Position numbers and translations under genes: made by a program | Assembly (NCBI GenBank): GCA_023454175.1 | Contig: JAEXRW010000030.1 | Span: 37,289-101,288, forward strand | DNA length: 64,000 bases | Reading direction: 5' to 3' | Source: Bacillota bacterium | GTDB lineage: Bacteria > Bacillota > Clostridia > Christensenellales > JAEXRW01 | Notes under the pieces: model-generated | What the model was told of the DNA's origin: nothing | Database searches by the model: none | What the model saw: only the letters and a program-made list of their open reading frames with translations | Part shown: positions 25,537 through 35,406 of the stretch, one piece after another | Layout of the letters: the number at the start of each line of letters is the position of its first letter | How positions within the stretch are numbered: the stretch's first letter is position 1

Positions 25537-26745
25537 TTGAAAAGTCAGTTGAAGTGGTTCCTTTTTGCTTTCCTGTTCAGCATGGCGGTCCTGGGACTGG
25601 CCAGCACCGTGAACGGCACCGTGACCTCCTCCATGATGGCGCAGCTCGGCATCATGGAATCCCAGAGGGGGCTGCTCGTCACACTGCAGGGCGCGGGGAC
25701 GATGGTGAGCGTGATCATCTGGGCCTTTTGGGGCGAAAGGACCAACAAGATGCTGATCACCGTGATCGGCGCGGCGCTGGTCCTGGCGGCCTCCGTCACG
25801 CTGATGATCCATATGGGATACTTCGCATTGATGCCGATCTTCGTGGTATACGGCTTTGGCTTTACCTGCATCGATGTCATGTCCAATGCGGTCGCAATGG
25901 ATGTCTACCCAAAGGAAAAAAAAGTGGTGCTCTGGATCCACGCCTACTTCGGCGTGGGGGCCGTGGCCGGTTCCATCGCCGCCTCATGGATCACGGAGCT
26001 GCTGGGCTGGCAGTACGCGTTCCTCCTGCTGGCGGGTATCCTGCTGATCGTGCTGGCCGTATACGGCACGACGGCCTACAAAGCGTACCCGATGACGCCA
26101 TACCCCAACCGGCATGAGCGCAAATCGGAAAAGCTGGCATTGGGCGTGCTGATCAAACGCAAGGAGCTTTGGGCCATCTTCTTTACGGCGCTCTTTTTCG
26201 GCGGGTCCCAGATGGGGCCTATGATCTGGCTGGGGGATTATTTCAAAACCACACTGCAATCCGGGACCCTCGCGACGTTTGCCATCGCGGCGCTTTTTTT
26301 GGGGACCATCGCCTCCCGGTTTTTATCCACGCTACTCATCAAACGAATAAACCCAAGGACGCTCTTCATCATCGGCGCCCTGCTGGCTAGCGGGTCGCTC
26401 GTGTGGCTCGCATTTACCGGCAGCGATATCATGGCCATCATCCTCACCGTACTGGTGGGATTCTTTGCGGGGGCGAATTTCCCGCTGCTGGTGCTGATGG
26501 CAGGCCAGATATTCCCAAGATACTCTTCGACCGTAAGCTCCACCATCTGCATGGGGTACGCCGTTTCCACCATGACGGTGCCGTGGCTCATGGGCGTACT
26601 ATCCAAGACGACGCAGACGGGGATGCGGCTGTCCTTCCTCCTGGTGGCTGCAGCCGCGGCCATCATGGCGGTATGCGTACTGCCCATCAAGCCCGCAAAG
26701 GAACAACAATCCGGGAAAGAACCCATGCCGGATGCCGCAGGATGA
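25537..26745 (+). CDS. MFS transporter
   Basis: A 402-residue major facilitator with about twelve hydrophobic segments and a central loop near residues 185-205 (YPMTPYPNRHERKSEK). Helix 2-3 loop WGERTNKM and motifs such as GFGFTCIDVMSNAVAMDVY resemble sugar or organic-acid MFS carriers of the FucP/BofC-like kind; the substrate is not evident. The TTG at 25537 follows GGGTG at about 6 nt and gives a neat N-terminus (MKSQLKWFLFAFLF); TTG 25522 and GTG 25528 are alternatives. It has its own promoter and probable operator, so linkage with the upstream ligase is only suggestive. Confidence 0.8.
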   Translation: MKSQLKWFLFAFLFSMAVLGLASTVNGTVTSSMMAQLGIMESQRGLLVTLQGAGTMVSVIIWAFWGERTNKMLITVIGAALVLAASVTLMIHMGYFALMPIFVVYGFGFTCIDVMSNAVAMDVYPKEKKVVLWIHAYFGVGAVAGSIAASWITELLGWQYAFLLLAGILLIVLAVYGTTAYKAYPMTPYPNRHERKSEKLALGVLIKRKELWAIFFTALFFGGSQMGPMIWLGDYFKTTLQSGTLATFAIAALFLGTIASRFLSTLLIKRINPRTLFIIGALLASGSLVWLAFTGSDIMAIILTVLVGFFAGANFPLLVLMAGQIFPRYSSTVSSTICMGYAVSTMTVPWLMGVLSKTTQTGMRLSFLLVAAAAAIMAVCVLPIKPAKEQQSGKEPMPDAAG

Positions 26746-26791
26746 GCTACAGACTATACAAAGCGTACCGGACATATTAACATAATAAGAT

Positions 26792-28654
26792 ATGATGAAT
26801 GAAATACTCGCTGAAAAACTGAAAAGGCTGCCCGACCGTCCCGGCGTCTATATCATGAAGGACGCACAGGGGGAGATCATCTACGTGGGGAAAGCCATAT
26901 CCCTGAAAAACAGGGTCAGGCAGTATTTCCATTCCCCGGCCAACCACGATATCAAAGTACGCAGCATGGTGCCGAGGATCGAGGACCTGGACTACATCAT
27001 CACCGACTCCGAATTCGAAGCCCTGGCGCTGGAATCCAATCTCATCAAAAAGCACATGCCGCGCTTCAACATCCTGCTCAAAGACGACAAGCACTACCCG
27101 TATATCCGCGTGGATATCACGGACGCATATCCCAGGGTGGAAGTCGTACGGAAGATCGGGGAGGATGGCGCGCGCTATTTCGGCCCGTATATCTCCATCC
27201 CGCAGAAGATGCTGCTGGAGGAACTGGGCTCCAATTTCCCGCTGCGCACCTGCAGGAAGGATATCGAGAAGGCATGCAGGCGCAAAGAGCGGCCGTGCCT
27301 GAACCACCATATGGGACGGTGCCTGGGACCGTGTGCAGGCCTGGTGAGCGAAAAACAGTACCGGGCGCTGGTCGATGAAGTCTGCGCCTTCCTTTCAGGT
27401 AAAGTGGACGACACATTGAAAGACCTCAGGGCGCAGATGGAGGAAGCCTCGGAAAACCTCGAATTTGAAAAGGCGGCTGCGGCAAGGAACCGGATCAACG
27501 CACTGGAAAACCTGCTGCAAAAGCAAAAAGCCATCGAACCGGGCCTGCACGACCGCGACGCCTTTGCACTGGCACGGGAAAAAGACACCGCAGTCATCCA
27601 TGCGTTTTTCATACGCGAAGGCAAGCTGCTGCATTCCGAACGCTTTATTTTCGAAGAAATAGACGATGAGGACGAAACGGAGATCTGGGAGGCCTTCCTG
27701 AACCAGTATTACATCAATGCGCCCCAGATCCCGCGGGAGATCCTGGTCCCCGCCGCTTTTGATTCCATGAAGCTGGTCGAAGATTTTCTGTCCCAGCGCG
27801 CCGGTCATCGGGTGCATATCCTGGTCCCGCAGCGGGGGGAGAAAAAGAAACTGCTGGAAATGGCGAGCAAAAACGCAAAGGACGCCATCACCAGGCACCT
27901 CGAGCAGCGCATGAAGCAGTATGACAGGAACGAAGGCGCACAACTGGAACTGTACAGGATCCTGGGAATAGAGGGCAGATCGTCCCGTATGGAAGCTTTC
28001 GACATCTCCAACATCCAGGGGACGGACTCCGTCGCATCCATGGTGGTATTCACCGACGGAAAACCGCAAAACAAGGAATACAGGCGGTTTAAAATAAAAA
28101 CAGTGGAAGGCGCGGACGATTTTGCCTCCATGCATGAAGTCGTCTCGCGAAGGCTCCTGCGGGCAAGGACGGATGCAGAGGCGGGTTCCAGCCAGGGTTT
28201 TGCACAGCTCCCGGGCCTTTTGATCATCGACGGGGGCAAGGGGCAGCTGCATGCCGCCATGGAGGCACTGAAAGAGACGGGGTATTCCATCCCCATCATG
28301 GGCCTTGCCAAAAGGCTGGAAGAGATCTACCTGCCGGGGCAGGAACTGCCCCTGGTTTTGAATCCGCGTTCCCCGGCGCTACATCTGCTGGAACGCATTC
28401 GCGATGAAGCCCACAGGTTTGCCATCACTTACCACAGGAGCCTGCGGACCAAAGGCGGCATGCGGTCCGAACTGGAAGGGATCCCGGGCATCGGCCCGAA
28501 AAAAAGGACCGCTCTCATGCGGCATTTCCCTTCTTCGGGCCTGATACAAAATGCATCGGCGGAGGAACTGGGCGCGATACCCGGTATGGACGTCCGCAGC
28601 GCCAAAGCCGTATATGACCACTTCCATGGCAATGAGCCGGCAAACAAGGGTTGA
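26792..28654 (+). CDS. uvrC: Excinuclease ABC subunit C (UvrC)
   Basis: UvrC makes both incisions in nucleotide-excision repair. The 620-residue protein has the N-terminal GIY-YIG nuclease (RPGVYIMKDAQGEIIYVGKA, with conserved Tyr and Arg), a cysteine-containing region (ACRRKERPCLNHHMGRCLGPC), the UVR motif (about residues 205-240), the RNase H-like second nuclease (MEAFDISNIQGTDSVASMVV, LLIIDGGKGQLHAA) and a C-terminal helix-hairpin-helix pair (LEGIPGIGPKKRTAL, LGAIPGMDV). The Shine-Dalgarno is weak before the double ATG. Confidence 0.97.
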   Translation: MMNEILAEKLKRLPDRPGVYIMKDAQGEIIYVGKAISLKNRVRQYFHSPANHDIKVRSMVPRIEDLDYIITDSEFEALALESNLIKKHMPRFNILLKDDKHYPYIRVDITDAYPRVEVVRKIGEDGARYFGPYISIPQKMLLEELGSNFPLRTCRKDIEKACRRKERPCLNHHMGRCLGPCAGLVSEKQYRALVDEVCAFLSGKVDDTLKDLRAQMEEASENLEFEKAAAARNRINALENLLQKQKAIEPGLHDRDAFALAREKDTAVIHAFFIREGKLLHSERFIFEEIDDEDETEIWEAFLNQYYINAPQIPREILVPAAFDSMKLVEDFLSQRAGHRVHILVPQRGEKKKLLEMASKNAKDAITRHLEQRMKQYDRNEGAQLELYRILGIEGRSSRMEAFDISNIQGTDSVASMVVFTDGKPQNKEYRRFKIKTVEGADDFASMHEVVSRRLLRARTDAEAGSSQGFAQLPGLLIIDGGKGQLHAAMEALKETGYSIPIMGLAKRLEEIYLPGQELPLVLNPRSPALHLLERIRDEAHRFAITYHRSLRTKGGMRSELEGIPGIGPKKRTALMRHFPSSGLIQNASAEELGAIPGMDVRSAKAVYDHFHGNEPANKG

Positions 28655-28750
28655 TTCCTTGGCATGATACTTTATAATTGTTTTTGGATAACCAGCGCGT
28701 GGTTCTATGATCGCATTATATTTATTGTTTATATATTTGTGAGGACATCG

Positions 28751-29545
28751 ATGAAAATCAAAATGATAGCCCTGGATCTTGACGACACTTTACTGGACGA
28801 ACAGATAAAGATAACGTCCCGCTGTGAAAACGCCGTGAAAAAGGCCGCGTCGATGGGAATACAGGTAATCCTTGCGACGGGGCGGAATTACATTTGCACC
28901 AAACAGTATCTCCGCCAGCTGGAACTGGCAGCACCCGTCATTACCAACGGCGGCGCGGAGGTCTATGATGAAAGGGGAGAACTGATCCGCTCGCGTTACC
29001 TGACTGCGGAGATGGCCAAGGAGATCATCGGATTCGCTGTGGCCGAAGGCGTACATTTCCAGATCTACAGGGACGACTGCTTCTGCTATGAAAAGGAAGA
29101 TGAATACTGCGCGCTGTACAGCAGCTTTAACGGACTGAAGGGCATGGAAATACCCGACCTGCGAAACCGCAGCCATGATACGCCCAAGCTTTTGATCATC
29201 GACCGTGAAGAAAAAATCCTGGAACTGCGAAAAAAGGCTGAAAAGACGTTCGGAAGCAAGTATAATATATCCATATCCAAACCCTGGTATCTGGAATTCA
29301 ACCGGCCGGATGCATCCAAGGGCGCCGCGCTCCGATACCTGGCTGAAATGTATGGCCTGGAAAGGGAAAATATCATGGCGGTGGGGGACGGGCAGATCGA
29401 CCTGAGCATGATCGAATATGCAGGCCTCGGGATCGCAATGGCAAACGGCTGGGACACCATACTGGAAAGAGCGGATTTCATCACAGCCTCGAACCAGGAA
29501 GACGGTGTGGCCAAAGCAATCGAAAAATTCGTCATCGGGAGCTGA
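28751..29545 (+). CDS. HAD-superfamily (Cof-type) phosphatase
   Basis: A 264-residue Cof/YidA-like HAD hydrolase. Motif I is IALDLDDTLLDE, motif II ILATGRN, motif III lysine in PDASKGAALRYLAE, and motif IV GDGQIDLSMIEYAGLGIAMANG. Motif IV usually reads GDGxND; here it is GDGQID, with Ile for Asn. These enzymes dephosphorylate sugar phosphates or flavin and pyridoxal phosphates. The ATG at 28751 was chosen because GAGG lies 6 nt upstream and the family starts there; the frame is open 29 codons further. hprK follows after seven bases, suggesting co-transcription. Confidence 0.9.
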   Translation: MKIKMIALDLDDTLLDEQIKITSRCENAVKKAASMGIQVILATGRNYICTKQYLRQLELAAPVITNGGAEVYDERGELIRSRYLTAEMAKEIIGFAVAEGVHFQIYRDDCFCYEKEDEYCALYSSFNGLKGMEIPDLRNRSHDTPKLLIIDREEKILELRKKAEKTFGSKYNISISKPWYLEFNRPDASKGAALRYLAEMYGLERENIMAVGDGQIDLSMIEYAGLGIAMANGWDTILERADFITASNQEDGVAKAIEKFVIGS

Positions 29546-29552
29546 AGAAGCA

Positions 29553-30497
29553 TTGAAGAAAGTCATACCCGTCAAGGAATTTGCCGACCATCTGAACCTT
29601 TTGATCCAGCAGATGGGCAACCGGGATTATATCGAGATCGATACGAGCGACACCAACCGGCCCGCCGTCCAGTTTTCCGGTTTCTTTGAGCACTTTGCCA
29701 CAAACCGGGTCCAGCTGGTAGGCAACCTGGAGATCGCCTACCTGAGCAAACAGCCCCATGACCTGCTGAAAAAACGCATGGAGCAATTCTTCAGCTATCC
29801 CATCCCGTGCGTGATCCTCGCGAGGAACCATACGCCGCCTCCGGAAATGCTGGAAGCCGCGGCGATGTATGACGTACCCATCCTGAAATCGCTGCTGACC
29901 ACGACCAAGATCGGGCACAGGACCATGATCTACCTCGACGATATCCTGGCGCCCAGCGTATGCAGGCACGGCGTGCTCATGGACGTATACGGCATCGGTA
30001 TCCTGATATCGGGCGAGTCGGGCGTAGGAAAGTCGGAGCTGGCCCTGGAGCTGGTCAAGCGCGGGCACAGGCTGGTGGCCGACGACGTGGTGGACATCAA
30101 ACGGGTATCCGACAGCCTTCTGGTGGGGAGGGCGCCCGAACTGATACGGCACCTGATGGAGATACGCGGCATCGGCATCATCGATGTGAAAACGATGTTT
30201 GGCGTAGGGGCGGTATTGATGGAGAAAACCATATCGATCCTGCTGAACCTGGAACTGTGGGACGACGCGAAAGAATACGAGCATGTGGGGATCCATGACG
30301 AATACACGACCGTCATGGGCGTGAAGATACCCACCATCACCGTGCCCGTGGCCCCGGGCAGGAACCTGGCCATCATCGTGGAGGTCGCGGCCATGAATTA
30401 CCGGCTGAAACGGATGGGTTACTCCCCTGCGGAGGAGCTGGATAACAAACTGAAGGAACTGTACGGGTTTTCCGAAGTGAAGAAAGACGGTTATTAA
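29553..30497 (+). CDS. hprK: HPr kinase/phosphorylase HprK
   Basis: Bifunctional enzyme that phosphorylates and dephosphorylates Ser46 of HPr and Crh and so controls carbon catabolite repression. The 314-residue protein has the N-terminal domain (about 1-125), the Walker A motif ISGESGVGKSELALEL, the capsule motif ADDVVDIKRV, and the signature EIRGIGIIDVKTMFGVGA. The start is a TTG at 29553, inside a GGGAG-led region; there is no in-frame ATG close by. A matching Crh-like substrate is encoded at 35406-35666. In many Clostridia hprK precedes murB, as here with one gene between. Confidence 0.95.
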   Translation: MKKVIPVKEFADHLNLLIQQMGNRDYIEIDTSDTNRPAVQFSGFFEHFATNRVQLVGNLEIAYLSKQPHDLLKKRMEQFFSYPIPCVILARNHTPPPEMLEAAAMYDVPILKSLLTTTKIGHRTMIYLDDILAPSVCRHGVLMDVYGIGILISGESGVGKSELALELVKRGHRLVADDVVDIKRVSDSLLVGRAPELIRHLMEIRGIGIIDVKTMFGVGAVLMEKTISILLNLELWDDAKEYEHVGIHDEYTTVMGVKIPTITVPVAPGRNLAIIVEVAAMNYRLKRMGYSPAEELDNKLKELYGFSEVKKDGY

Positions 30498-30576
30498 CCC
30501 CGGAACGGGCGCACGGGTATAAGGGTAAAACAAGAATAATATATTTGAAGCAAAAGGCTACAAGGGGCTGTGCCCG

Positions 30577-31779
30577 ATGAAAGCAGACAAAATCCTGAAA
30601 CCTTTTGCTCTTTTTTTATGCCTGATCCTGCTGCCCTGCCTGCTCCTGGCGGGAAGTTTTTTTCAGGAAGGGCTTTACAAGGATATTTACAGGGAATGGC
30701 TCAAAATCAAAAAGCCCCCATGGCAGGGCGTGCTGTCCGTATGGCATGTAGCAGGCTGGGACGGGGCCACAGGAAGCGTATCGTACTGGCTCGGCAGAAG
30801 GGTAAGGGAATATGAACGGGAGAACACGGGCGTTTTCCTGGAGATCCAGACCCTTTCAGCCAATGAACTGAAGCGGCGCCTCTCACAGGGCAGTTTCCCC
30901 GATATCCTCTCTTTTCCCACCGGCGCAGCCCATACCATTGAAGCATGCATGTCGGAAATGACGCCCAATACGAACATCCGAAGTGAATTCCTCCAAAGCG
31001 CCATGAACGGGGAAGGCAGCCTCTGCGCCGAACCTTATGCATTTTCCGGTTATATCCTGGCAGCCAATGACGATATGCTCTACGAAAGGCAGCTGCAGCC
31101 CCCGCCCCAGGAAGGCTGGAGCCCCGAAGAACTCAAAGAAGCGGTCACAAAGGCCGAACCCGCAAAAAACAGGAAGAAAGCGCCCTCAATAGGGCTTTGC
31201 GCATCCAACGAGGAGTGCATCGCTTTTGCTTCCCTGGCCAGCTACTGGGCAAAAAAAGAGGTCTCCAATGCCGTTGAAATGCTGCAAAGCGGAAAGGCGG
31301 CAGCGGGCAATCCGGTCGACGAGTTCGCAAGGAAAAATACCGTCACCGCCATCCTTTCGCTGGGGGAACTGCGTAAACTGCGCGGCATCCAGTCCCAGGG
31401 GAAGGCGCCTTACTGCTCGGTATGCCCCGTGAGCTCCTTTACGGACATGGTGCAGTACATCGGATTCAAGAAGGGGGAACCTCCTGAAAAGAGTGCAATC
31501 TGCCAGGCCTTTGCCGATTTTCTGCTCGCAGACAAGGCGCAGGAGAGCCTGAAGGACATAGGCGCCTTTCCCGTTTCACAGAAGTACAGCAACCTTTATG
31601 AGACGGATGAACTATTAACCTCCATTGAACAGGCTTACCAAAAGGATGTCCTTGTCCCCAACGCCTTTGATTATGTGGACAGGCGCATCGAAATAAAGGG
31701 GCTCATTGACAAAACGTTGTCGGGGAGCGACAAAACGGCGGACATCCTCCATTCGGTCGAGTCGGCTTGTAAACGGTAG
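30577..31779 (+). CDS. Extracellular solute-binding-like protein, membrane anchored
   Basis: A 400-residue protein with an N-terminal hydrophobic segment (about 8-28; no clear lipobox, though a Cys lies in LLPCLLLAG) and a fold pattern like family 1 sugar-binding proteins: SVWHVAGWDGATGSVSYWLG, FPDILSFPTGAAHTIEA, EPYAFSGYILAANDDMLYE and a C-terminal helix set ICQAFADFLLADKAQESL. No permease genes adjoin, so transport is not established; a sensory or wall-associated role is possible. The ATG follows AAGGGG. Confidence 0.65.
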   Translation: MKADKILKPFALFLCLILLPCLLLAGSFFQEGLYKDIYREWLKIKKPPWQGVLSVWHVAGWDGATGSVSYWLGRRVREYERENTGVFLEIQTLSANELKRRLSQGSFPDILSFPTGAAHTIEACMSEMTPNTNIRSEFLQSAMNGEGSLCAEPYAFSGYILAANDDMLYERQLQPPPQEGWSPEELKEAVTKAEPAKNRKKAPSIGLCASNEECIAFASLASYWAKKEVSNAVEMLQSGKAAAGNPVDEFARKNTVTAILSLGELRKLRGIQSQGKAPYCSVCPVSSFTDMVQYIGFKKGEPPEKSAICQAFADFLLADKAQESLKDIGAFPVSQKYSNLYETDELLTSIEQAYQKDVLVPNAFDYVDRRIEIKGLIDKTLSGSDKTADILHSVESACKR

Positions 31780-31820
31780 TCCCATGGTGTAAACTAAAAC
31801 AAAGCACTGATTGGTGGGAA

Positions 31821-32741
31821 ATGATGGACGCAAATGAACTCCGTAAAATAGTAAGGTCAACCTATCATAAAAGCATCCTGGTCCGGGAGCCGATGCGCAG
31901 ACACACATCATTCCACATCGGCGGGCCGGCGGACATCCTGGTACAGCCCGAGAACCTTGACGATATAGGCAAGATAAAGCTGGTCTGCTTCAAGCACAAC
32001 ATACCTGTCACCACCATCGGCAACGGCAGCAACCTGCTCGTCCGTGACGGCGGCATCCGGGGCGTGGTGATGAAAATCGGACAGGGGTTCTCAACCATTG
32101 AGGCCAGGGGGGAAAGGGTGAGGGCGCAGGCCGGGGCTTCCCTGTGCGCAGTATCCGACCTGGCGAACCGGAACGGACTTTCGGGCATGGAATTTGCCTG
32201 CGGCATACCCGGCACCGTTGGCGGCGCAGTGGTCATGAACGCTGGCGCATACGGCGGAGAGATGAAGGATATCGTCAGCGGCATCGCGATCATGGATGCA
32301 TCGGGCTGCGTCCACTCCCTGGACAACGCCGCACTGCAATTCGGTTACCGCTCCAGCGCGCTCCAAAGCAGGCCGGGGGATGTGATCCTGGAAGCCGTAT
32401 TCAACCTGAAAGCCGGAGCAGGCAAGGAAGAACGCGAATTAATGAAGAACTACATGCTGCAGCGGAAGGAAAAGCAGCCGATCCAATACCCGAGCGCAGG
32501 AAGCTTTTTTAAAAGACCCAAGGGGCATTTCGCCGCTGTATTGATCGAAGAGGCAGGACTGAAGGGGTACCGTATCGGTGACGCGCAGGTATCCGAACTG
32601 CACGCCGGGTTCATCATCAACCGCGGGAGGGCCACCGCAAAAGACGTTACAGCCCTGATGCACCACATCCAAGGAAAAGTATTTGCGTACAGCGGGGTAA
32701 ACCTGGAGCCCGAAGTGAGAATAATAGGCGAGGATGATTGA
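31821..32741 (+). CDS. murB: UDP-N-acetylenolpyruvoylglucosamine reductase MurB
   Basis: FAD enzyme that completes UDP-MurNAc synthesis in the cytoplasm. The 306-residue protein has the FAD-binding region (RHTSFHIGGPADILV, GNGSNLLVRDGG), MEFACGIPGTVGGAVVMNAGAYGGE, the catalytic serine region PSAGSFFKRP of the type II enzymes, and the final glutamate region NLEPEVRIIGE. Two adjacent ATG codons are possible; GGTGG lies 4 or 7 nt upstream. The PHP gene begins directly at its stop. Confidence 0.97.
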   Translation: MMDANELRKIVRSTYHKSILVREPMRRHTSFHIGGPADILVQPENLDDIGKIKLVCFKHNIPVTTIGNGSNLLVRDGGIRGVVMKIGQGFSTIEARGERVRAQAGASLCAVSDLANRNGLSGMEFACGIPGTVGGAVVMNAGAYGGEMKDIVSGIAIMDASGCVHSLDNAALQFGYRSSALQSRPGDVILEAVFNLKAGAGKEERELMKNYMLQRKEKQPIQYPSAGSFFKRPKGHFAAVLIEEAGLKGYRIGDAQVSELHAGFIINRGRATAKDVTALMHHIQGKVFAYSGVNLEPEVRIIGEDD

Positions 32742-33533
32742 GTGCAGTTGAACGGTTTACAACTGACAGCGGACTTCCACACGCATACGATACTGAGCCA
32801 CGGCAAGGGCACCATTGAGCAAAACGTCCGGGCCGCCATCGAAAAAGGCCTGAAGACCGTTGCTGTGACGGACCACGGCTATGCCCATGTGGCTTACGGC
32901 ATGATCCCCCGGGAAACGCGGGAAGCAAGGCGTGAGGTGGACAAACTCAACCAGCGATACCAGCGGGATATCCGGATCCTATTGGGCGTGGAAGCCAACC
33001 TGACCAGCCTGGACGGCACGACGGATATCGGGAGGGAAAAGCGCGGTTATTTCGATATCGTCCTGATGGGGCACCACAAGGCGGTACTGCCGAAAACGGT
33101 GAAGGATTTCTGGCATTTCATCGTGAAAAATGAGCTGAAAATGAACCGCAGGAGCAACAGGGATACCATGCGGGCGCTCAGCACATCCGCCTATATCCAG
33201 GCCATCGAGAAATATGATATTGACATCATCGTGCATCCCATGTATGCAATAGAGATAGATATCCTGATGCTGGCCGGCGCCTGCAGGGACAAGGGGACGG
33301 CGATCGAAATCAACAGCTCACATGTATCGCTGAGCGACGAAGCGATCCTGCTGGCCAAAACGACAGGCGTGAAGTTTGTCATAGACAGCGACGCGCACAT
33401 CCCTTCCAGAGTGGGGGATTTCCAGGCGGGACTGGATGCGGCGGTGAGAACGGGGCTGACCCCCGCAGATATCATCAATGCGCAAGGCTACAGCGGACAG
33501 CTCCCGGCAAACCTGGGCAGAACGCTAGTATAA
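32742..33533 (+). CDS. PHP-domain phosphoesterase (YcdX-like)
   Basis: A 263-residue PHP metal hydrolase with the four standard motifs: DFHTHTILSHGKG (about 11), AVTDHGY (about 41), GVEANLTSLDG and IVLMGHHK (about 85-115), and the C-terminal DIIVHPMY and FVIDSDAHIPSRVGD. YcdX-type members are trinuclear zinc phosphatases of unsettled substrate. The start is a GTG right after the murB stop, with GAGGAT upstream, so translation is probably coupled. The murB-PHP-rapZ order is common in Clostridia. Confidence 0.9.
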   Translation: MQLNGLQLTADFHTHTILSHGKGTIEQNVRAAIEKGLKTVAVTDHGYAHVAYGMIPRETREARREVDKLNQRYQRDIRILLGVEANLTSLDGTTDIGREKRGYFDIVLMGHHKAVLPKTVKDFWHFIVKNELKMNRRSNRDTMRALSTSAYIQAIEKYDIDIIVHPMYAIEIDILMLAGACRDKGTAIEINSSHVSLSDEAILLAKTTGVKFVIDSDAHIPSRVGDFQAGLDAAVRTGLTPADIINAQGYSGQLPANLGRTLV

Positions 33534-33550
33534 AAGGAAGGCTTTGAAAT

Positions 33551-34429
33551 ATGAGGTTCGTATTGGTCACTGGTATGTCAGGGGCGGGAAGGACCCAGGC
33601 GCTGCGGAACATGGAAGACATGGGTTTTTTCTGCGTGGACAACCTGCCTCCGCGCCTGATCACGCAGTTTATCTGGATGATGATCGGCGAGATGAGCATC
33701 CGCAAATGCGCCATCGCGGTGGATGTTCGTGCAGGAGCGCAGTTTTCGGAAATATATGATGTACTGGATGAACTTGAAAAGGAAAACATCCGCTACGAGG
33801 TCCTCTACCTGGACGCTGAGGACGAGGTCCTCATACGGCGGTACAAGGAAACCAGACGTACACATCCCCTTTCCGCAGGAGGCAGCATCCTGGAGGGAAT
33901 CCGGAAGGAACGGGTCGAAAACGTCCGGCTAAAAGATAAAGCGAAATTCACGATCGATACGAGCAGCTACACGGCCAAGCACCTGCAGCAGACCTTGTTC
34001 CAGCTATTTTCGGATGAAGCCGCATATGACGATGTGCTCGTTTCCATCATATCTTTCGGCTACAAATATGGCATACCCGTGGATGCCGATATGGTTTTAG
34101 ACCTGAGATTCCTTCCCAACCCCTTTTACATCGATGAACTCCGTAATCTGACAGGCATCGATAGCCCTGTAAGCAAATACGTCTTTACGGAAGCCTGCGC
34201 GATGCAATACATCGAAAAGGCGTTTGAACTGATCAAACTGACCCTGCCATATTACAAGGCGGAAGGGAAGCACCAGCTGGTCATAGCAGTAGGATGCACA
34301 GGCGGCAGGCACCGTTCGGTGGCGTTTGCAGAAAAGCTGTATCAAATGATTTGTGAAGACGGTATCAGGGCTTTGATCGAACACAGGCATATCAACCTGG
34401 ATTCATTGAAACAAAGGGATAATGCCTGA
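33551..34429 (+). CDS. rapZ: RNase adapter RapZ / YvcJ nucleotide-binding protein
   Basis: A 292-residue protein with an N-terminal P-loop kinase-like domain and the C-terminal RapZ domain (SFGYKYGIPVDADMVLDLRF, GCTGGRHRSVAFAE). It binds nucleotides and, in enterobacteria, glucosamine-6-phosphate; in Bacillus YvcJ it affects competence. The Walker A reads GMSGAGRT, with Arg instead of the usual Lys. Family members with Arg here are known from actinobacteria, as far as I recall, so this need not abolish binding. Usually yvcK lies between rapZ and whiA; here whiA follows at 23 bp and yvcK is absent. Confidence 0.95.
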   Translation: MRFVLVTGMSGAGRTQALRNMEDMGFFCVDNLPPRLITQFIWMMIGEMSIRKCAIAVDVRAGAQFSEIYDVLDELEKENIRYEVLYLDAEDEVLIRRYKETRRTHPLSAGGSILEGIRKERVENVRLKDKAKFTIDTSSYTAKHLQQTLFQLFSDEAAYDDVLVSIISFGYKYGIPVDADMVLDLRFLPNPFYIDELRNLTGIDSPVSKYVFTEACAMQYIEKAFELIKLTLPYYKAEGKHQLVIAVGCTGGRHRSVAFAEKLYQMICEDGIRALIEHRHINLDSLKQRDNA

Positions 34430-34452
34430 AAACAGGTCCGGGGTAAAGCGCA

Positions 34453-35406
34453 ATGTCATTTTCATCTGACGCAAAAGAAGAGATCATCCACCATTTCCCC
34501 AAAAAGGACTGCTGCCTGCTGGCCGAATTATCGGCGGTGCTGCATTTGAACGGTGCGATAACGGGCGGATCCGAAATATCCCTCGTTATACGGACTGAAA
34601 ATCCCGCGCTGGCAAGAAGATGCTTTCTCATCATCAAGAAGCTTTTCAACATAAGCGCGGAGATCACGGCAAAAGACAATATCCACTTCAAAAAAGGCCA
34701 CCTGTACACACTGGCTGTAGCAGGCGAAGAGAATACGAGGGCCATACTGAAAGTATGCGGCCTAACAAAGGACGAAGAATCTCTTTTTTCATTGATCCCG
34801 GGCATAGACAAAAAGATCATCCGAAACAAGTGCTGCCAGCGCGCGTACATCAAAGGGACTTTCCTGGGTGCGGGGTCCGTAGCGAAACCGGAGAAAAACT
34901 ACCATTTGGAATTCATCATGCCCAACGAGGAATTCTGCGGAGATTTCCGCAAACTCCTTGCCAGCCACGGACTGAATCCCAAGGTCGTGATGCGCAAGGA
35001 AAGCCATATCCTGTATATCAAAGACGGGGAAGGGATCGTGGAGCTCCTGCGGCTGATCGGGGCAAACAACGCCATACTGAACCTGGAAAATGTCCGGATC
35101 CTCAAGCAGGTCCGCAATGACGTCAACAGGGCCGTGAACTGCGAGACTGCCAACCTGCAAAAAACGCTGGATGCATCCTACCGCCAGCTGGAAAACATCC
35201 GGTATATCGAAACCCATACGGGCTTTGACAGGCTCTCCCCGCAACTGCGCGAAATAGCGGAATTGCGCCTGGAAAACCCCGAGGCCACCCTGCAGGAGAT
35301 GAGCGACATGCTGCCGGTCCCTATCGGGAAATCCGGCGTGAACCACCGGCTCAGGAAGCTCGAGGATATAGCCAAAACAATGAGAGAAAGGAAAGGCGAC
35401 CCCTGA
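34453..35406 (+). CDS. whiA: DNA-binding protein WhiA
   Basis: A 317-residue WhiA with the N-terminal LAGLIDADG-like domain (FSSDAKEEIIHHFPKKDCCLLAEL, CCQRAYIKGTFLGAGSV) and a C-terminal helix-turn-helix (ELRLENPEATLQEMSDML, IGKSGVNHRLRKLE). In Gram-positive bacteria it links to cell division and chromosome segregation. The start follows a weak site in GGTAAAGCGCA. Its stop overlaps the start of the HPr-like gene by one base. Confidence 0.95.
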   Translation: MSFSSDAKEEIIHHFPKKDCCLLAELSAVLHLNGAITGGSEISLVIRTENPALARRCFLIIKKLFNISAEITAKDNIHFKKGHLYTLAVAGEENTRAILKVCGLTKDEESLFSLIPGIDKKIIRNKCCQRAYIKGTFLGAGSVAKPEKNYHLEFIMPNEEFCGDFRKLLASHGLNPKVVMRKESHILYIKDGEGIVELLRLIGANNAILNLENVRILKQVRNDVNRAVNCETANLQKTLDASYRQLENIRYIETHTGFDRLSPQLREIAELRLENPEATLQEMSDMLPVPIGKSGVNHRLRKLEDIAKTMRERKGDP

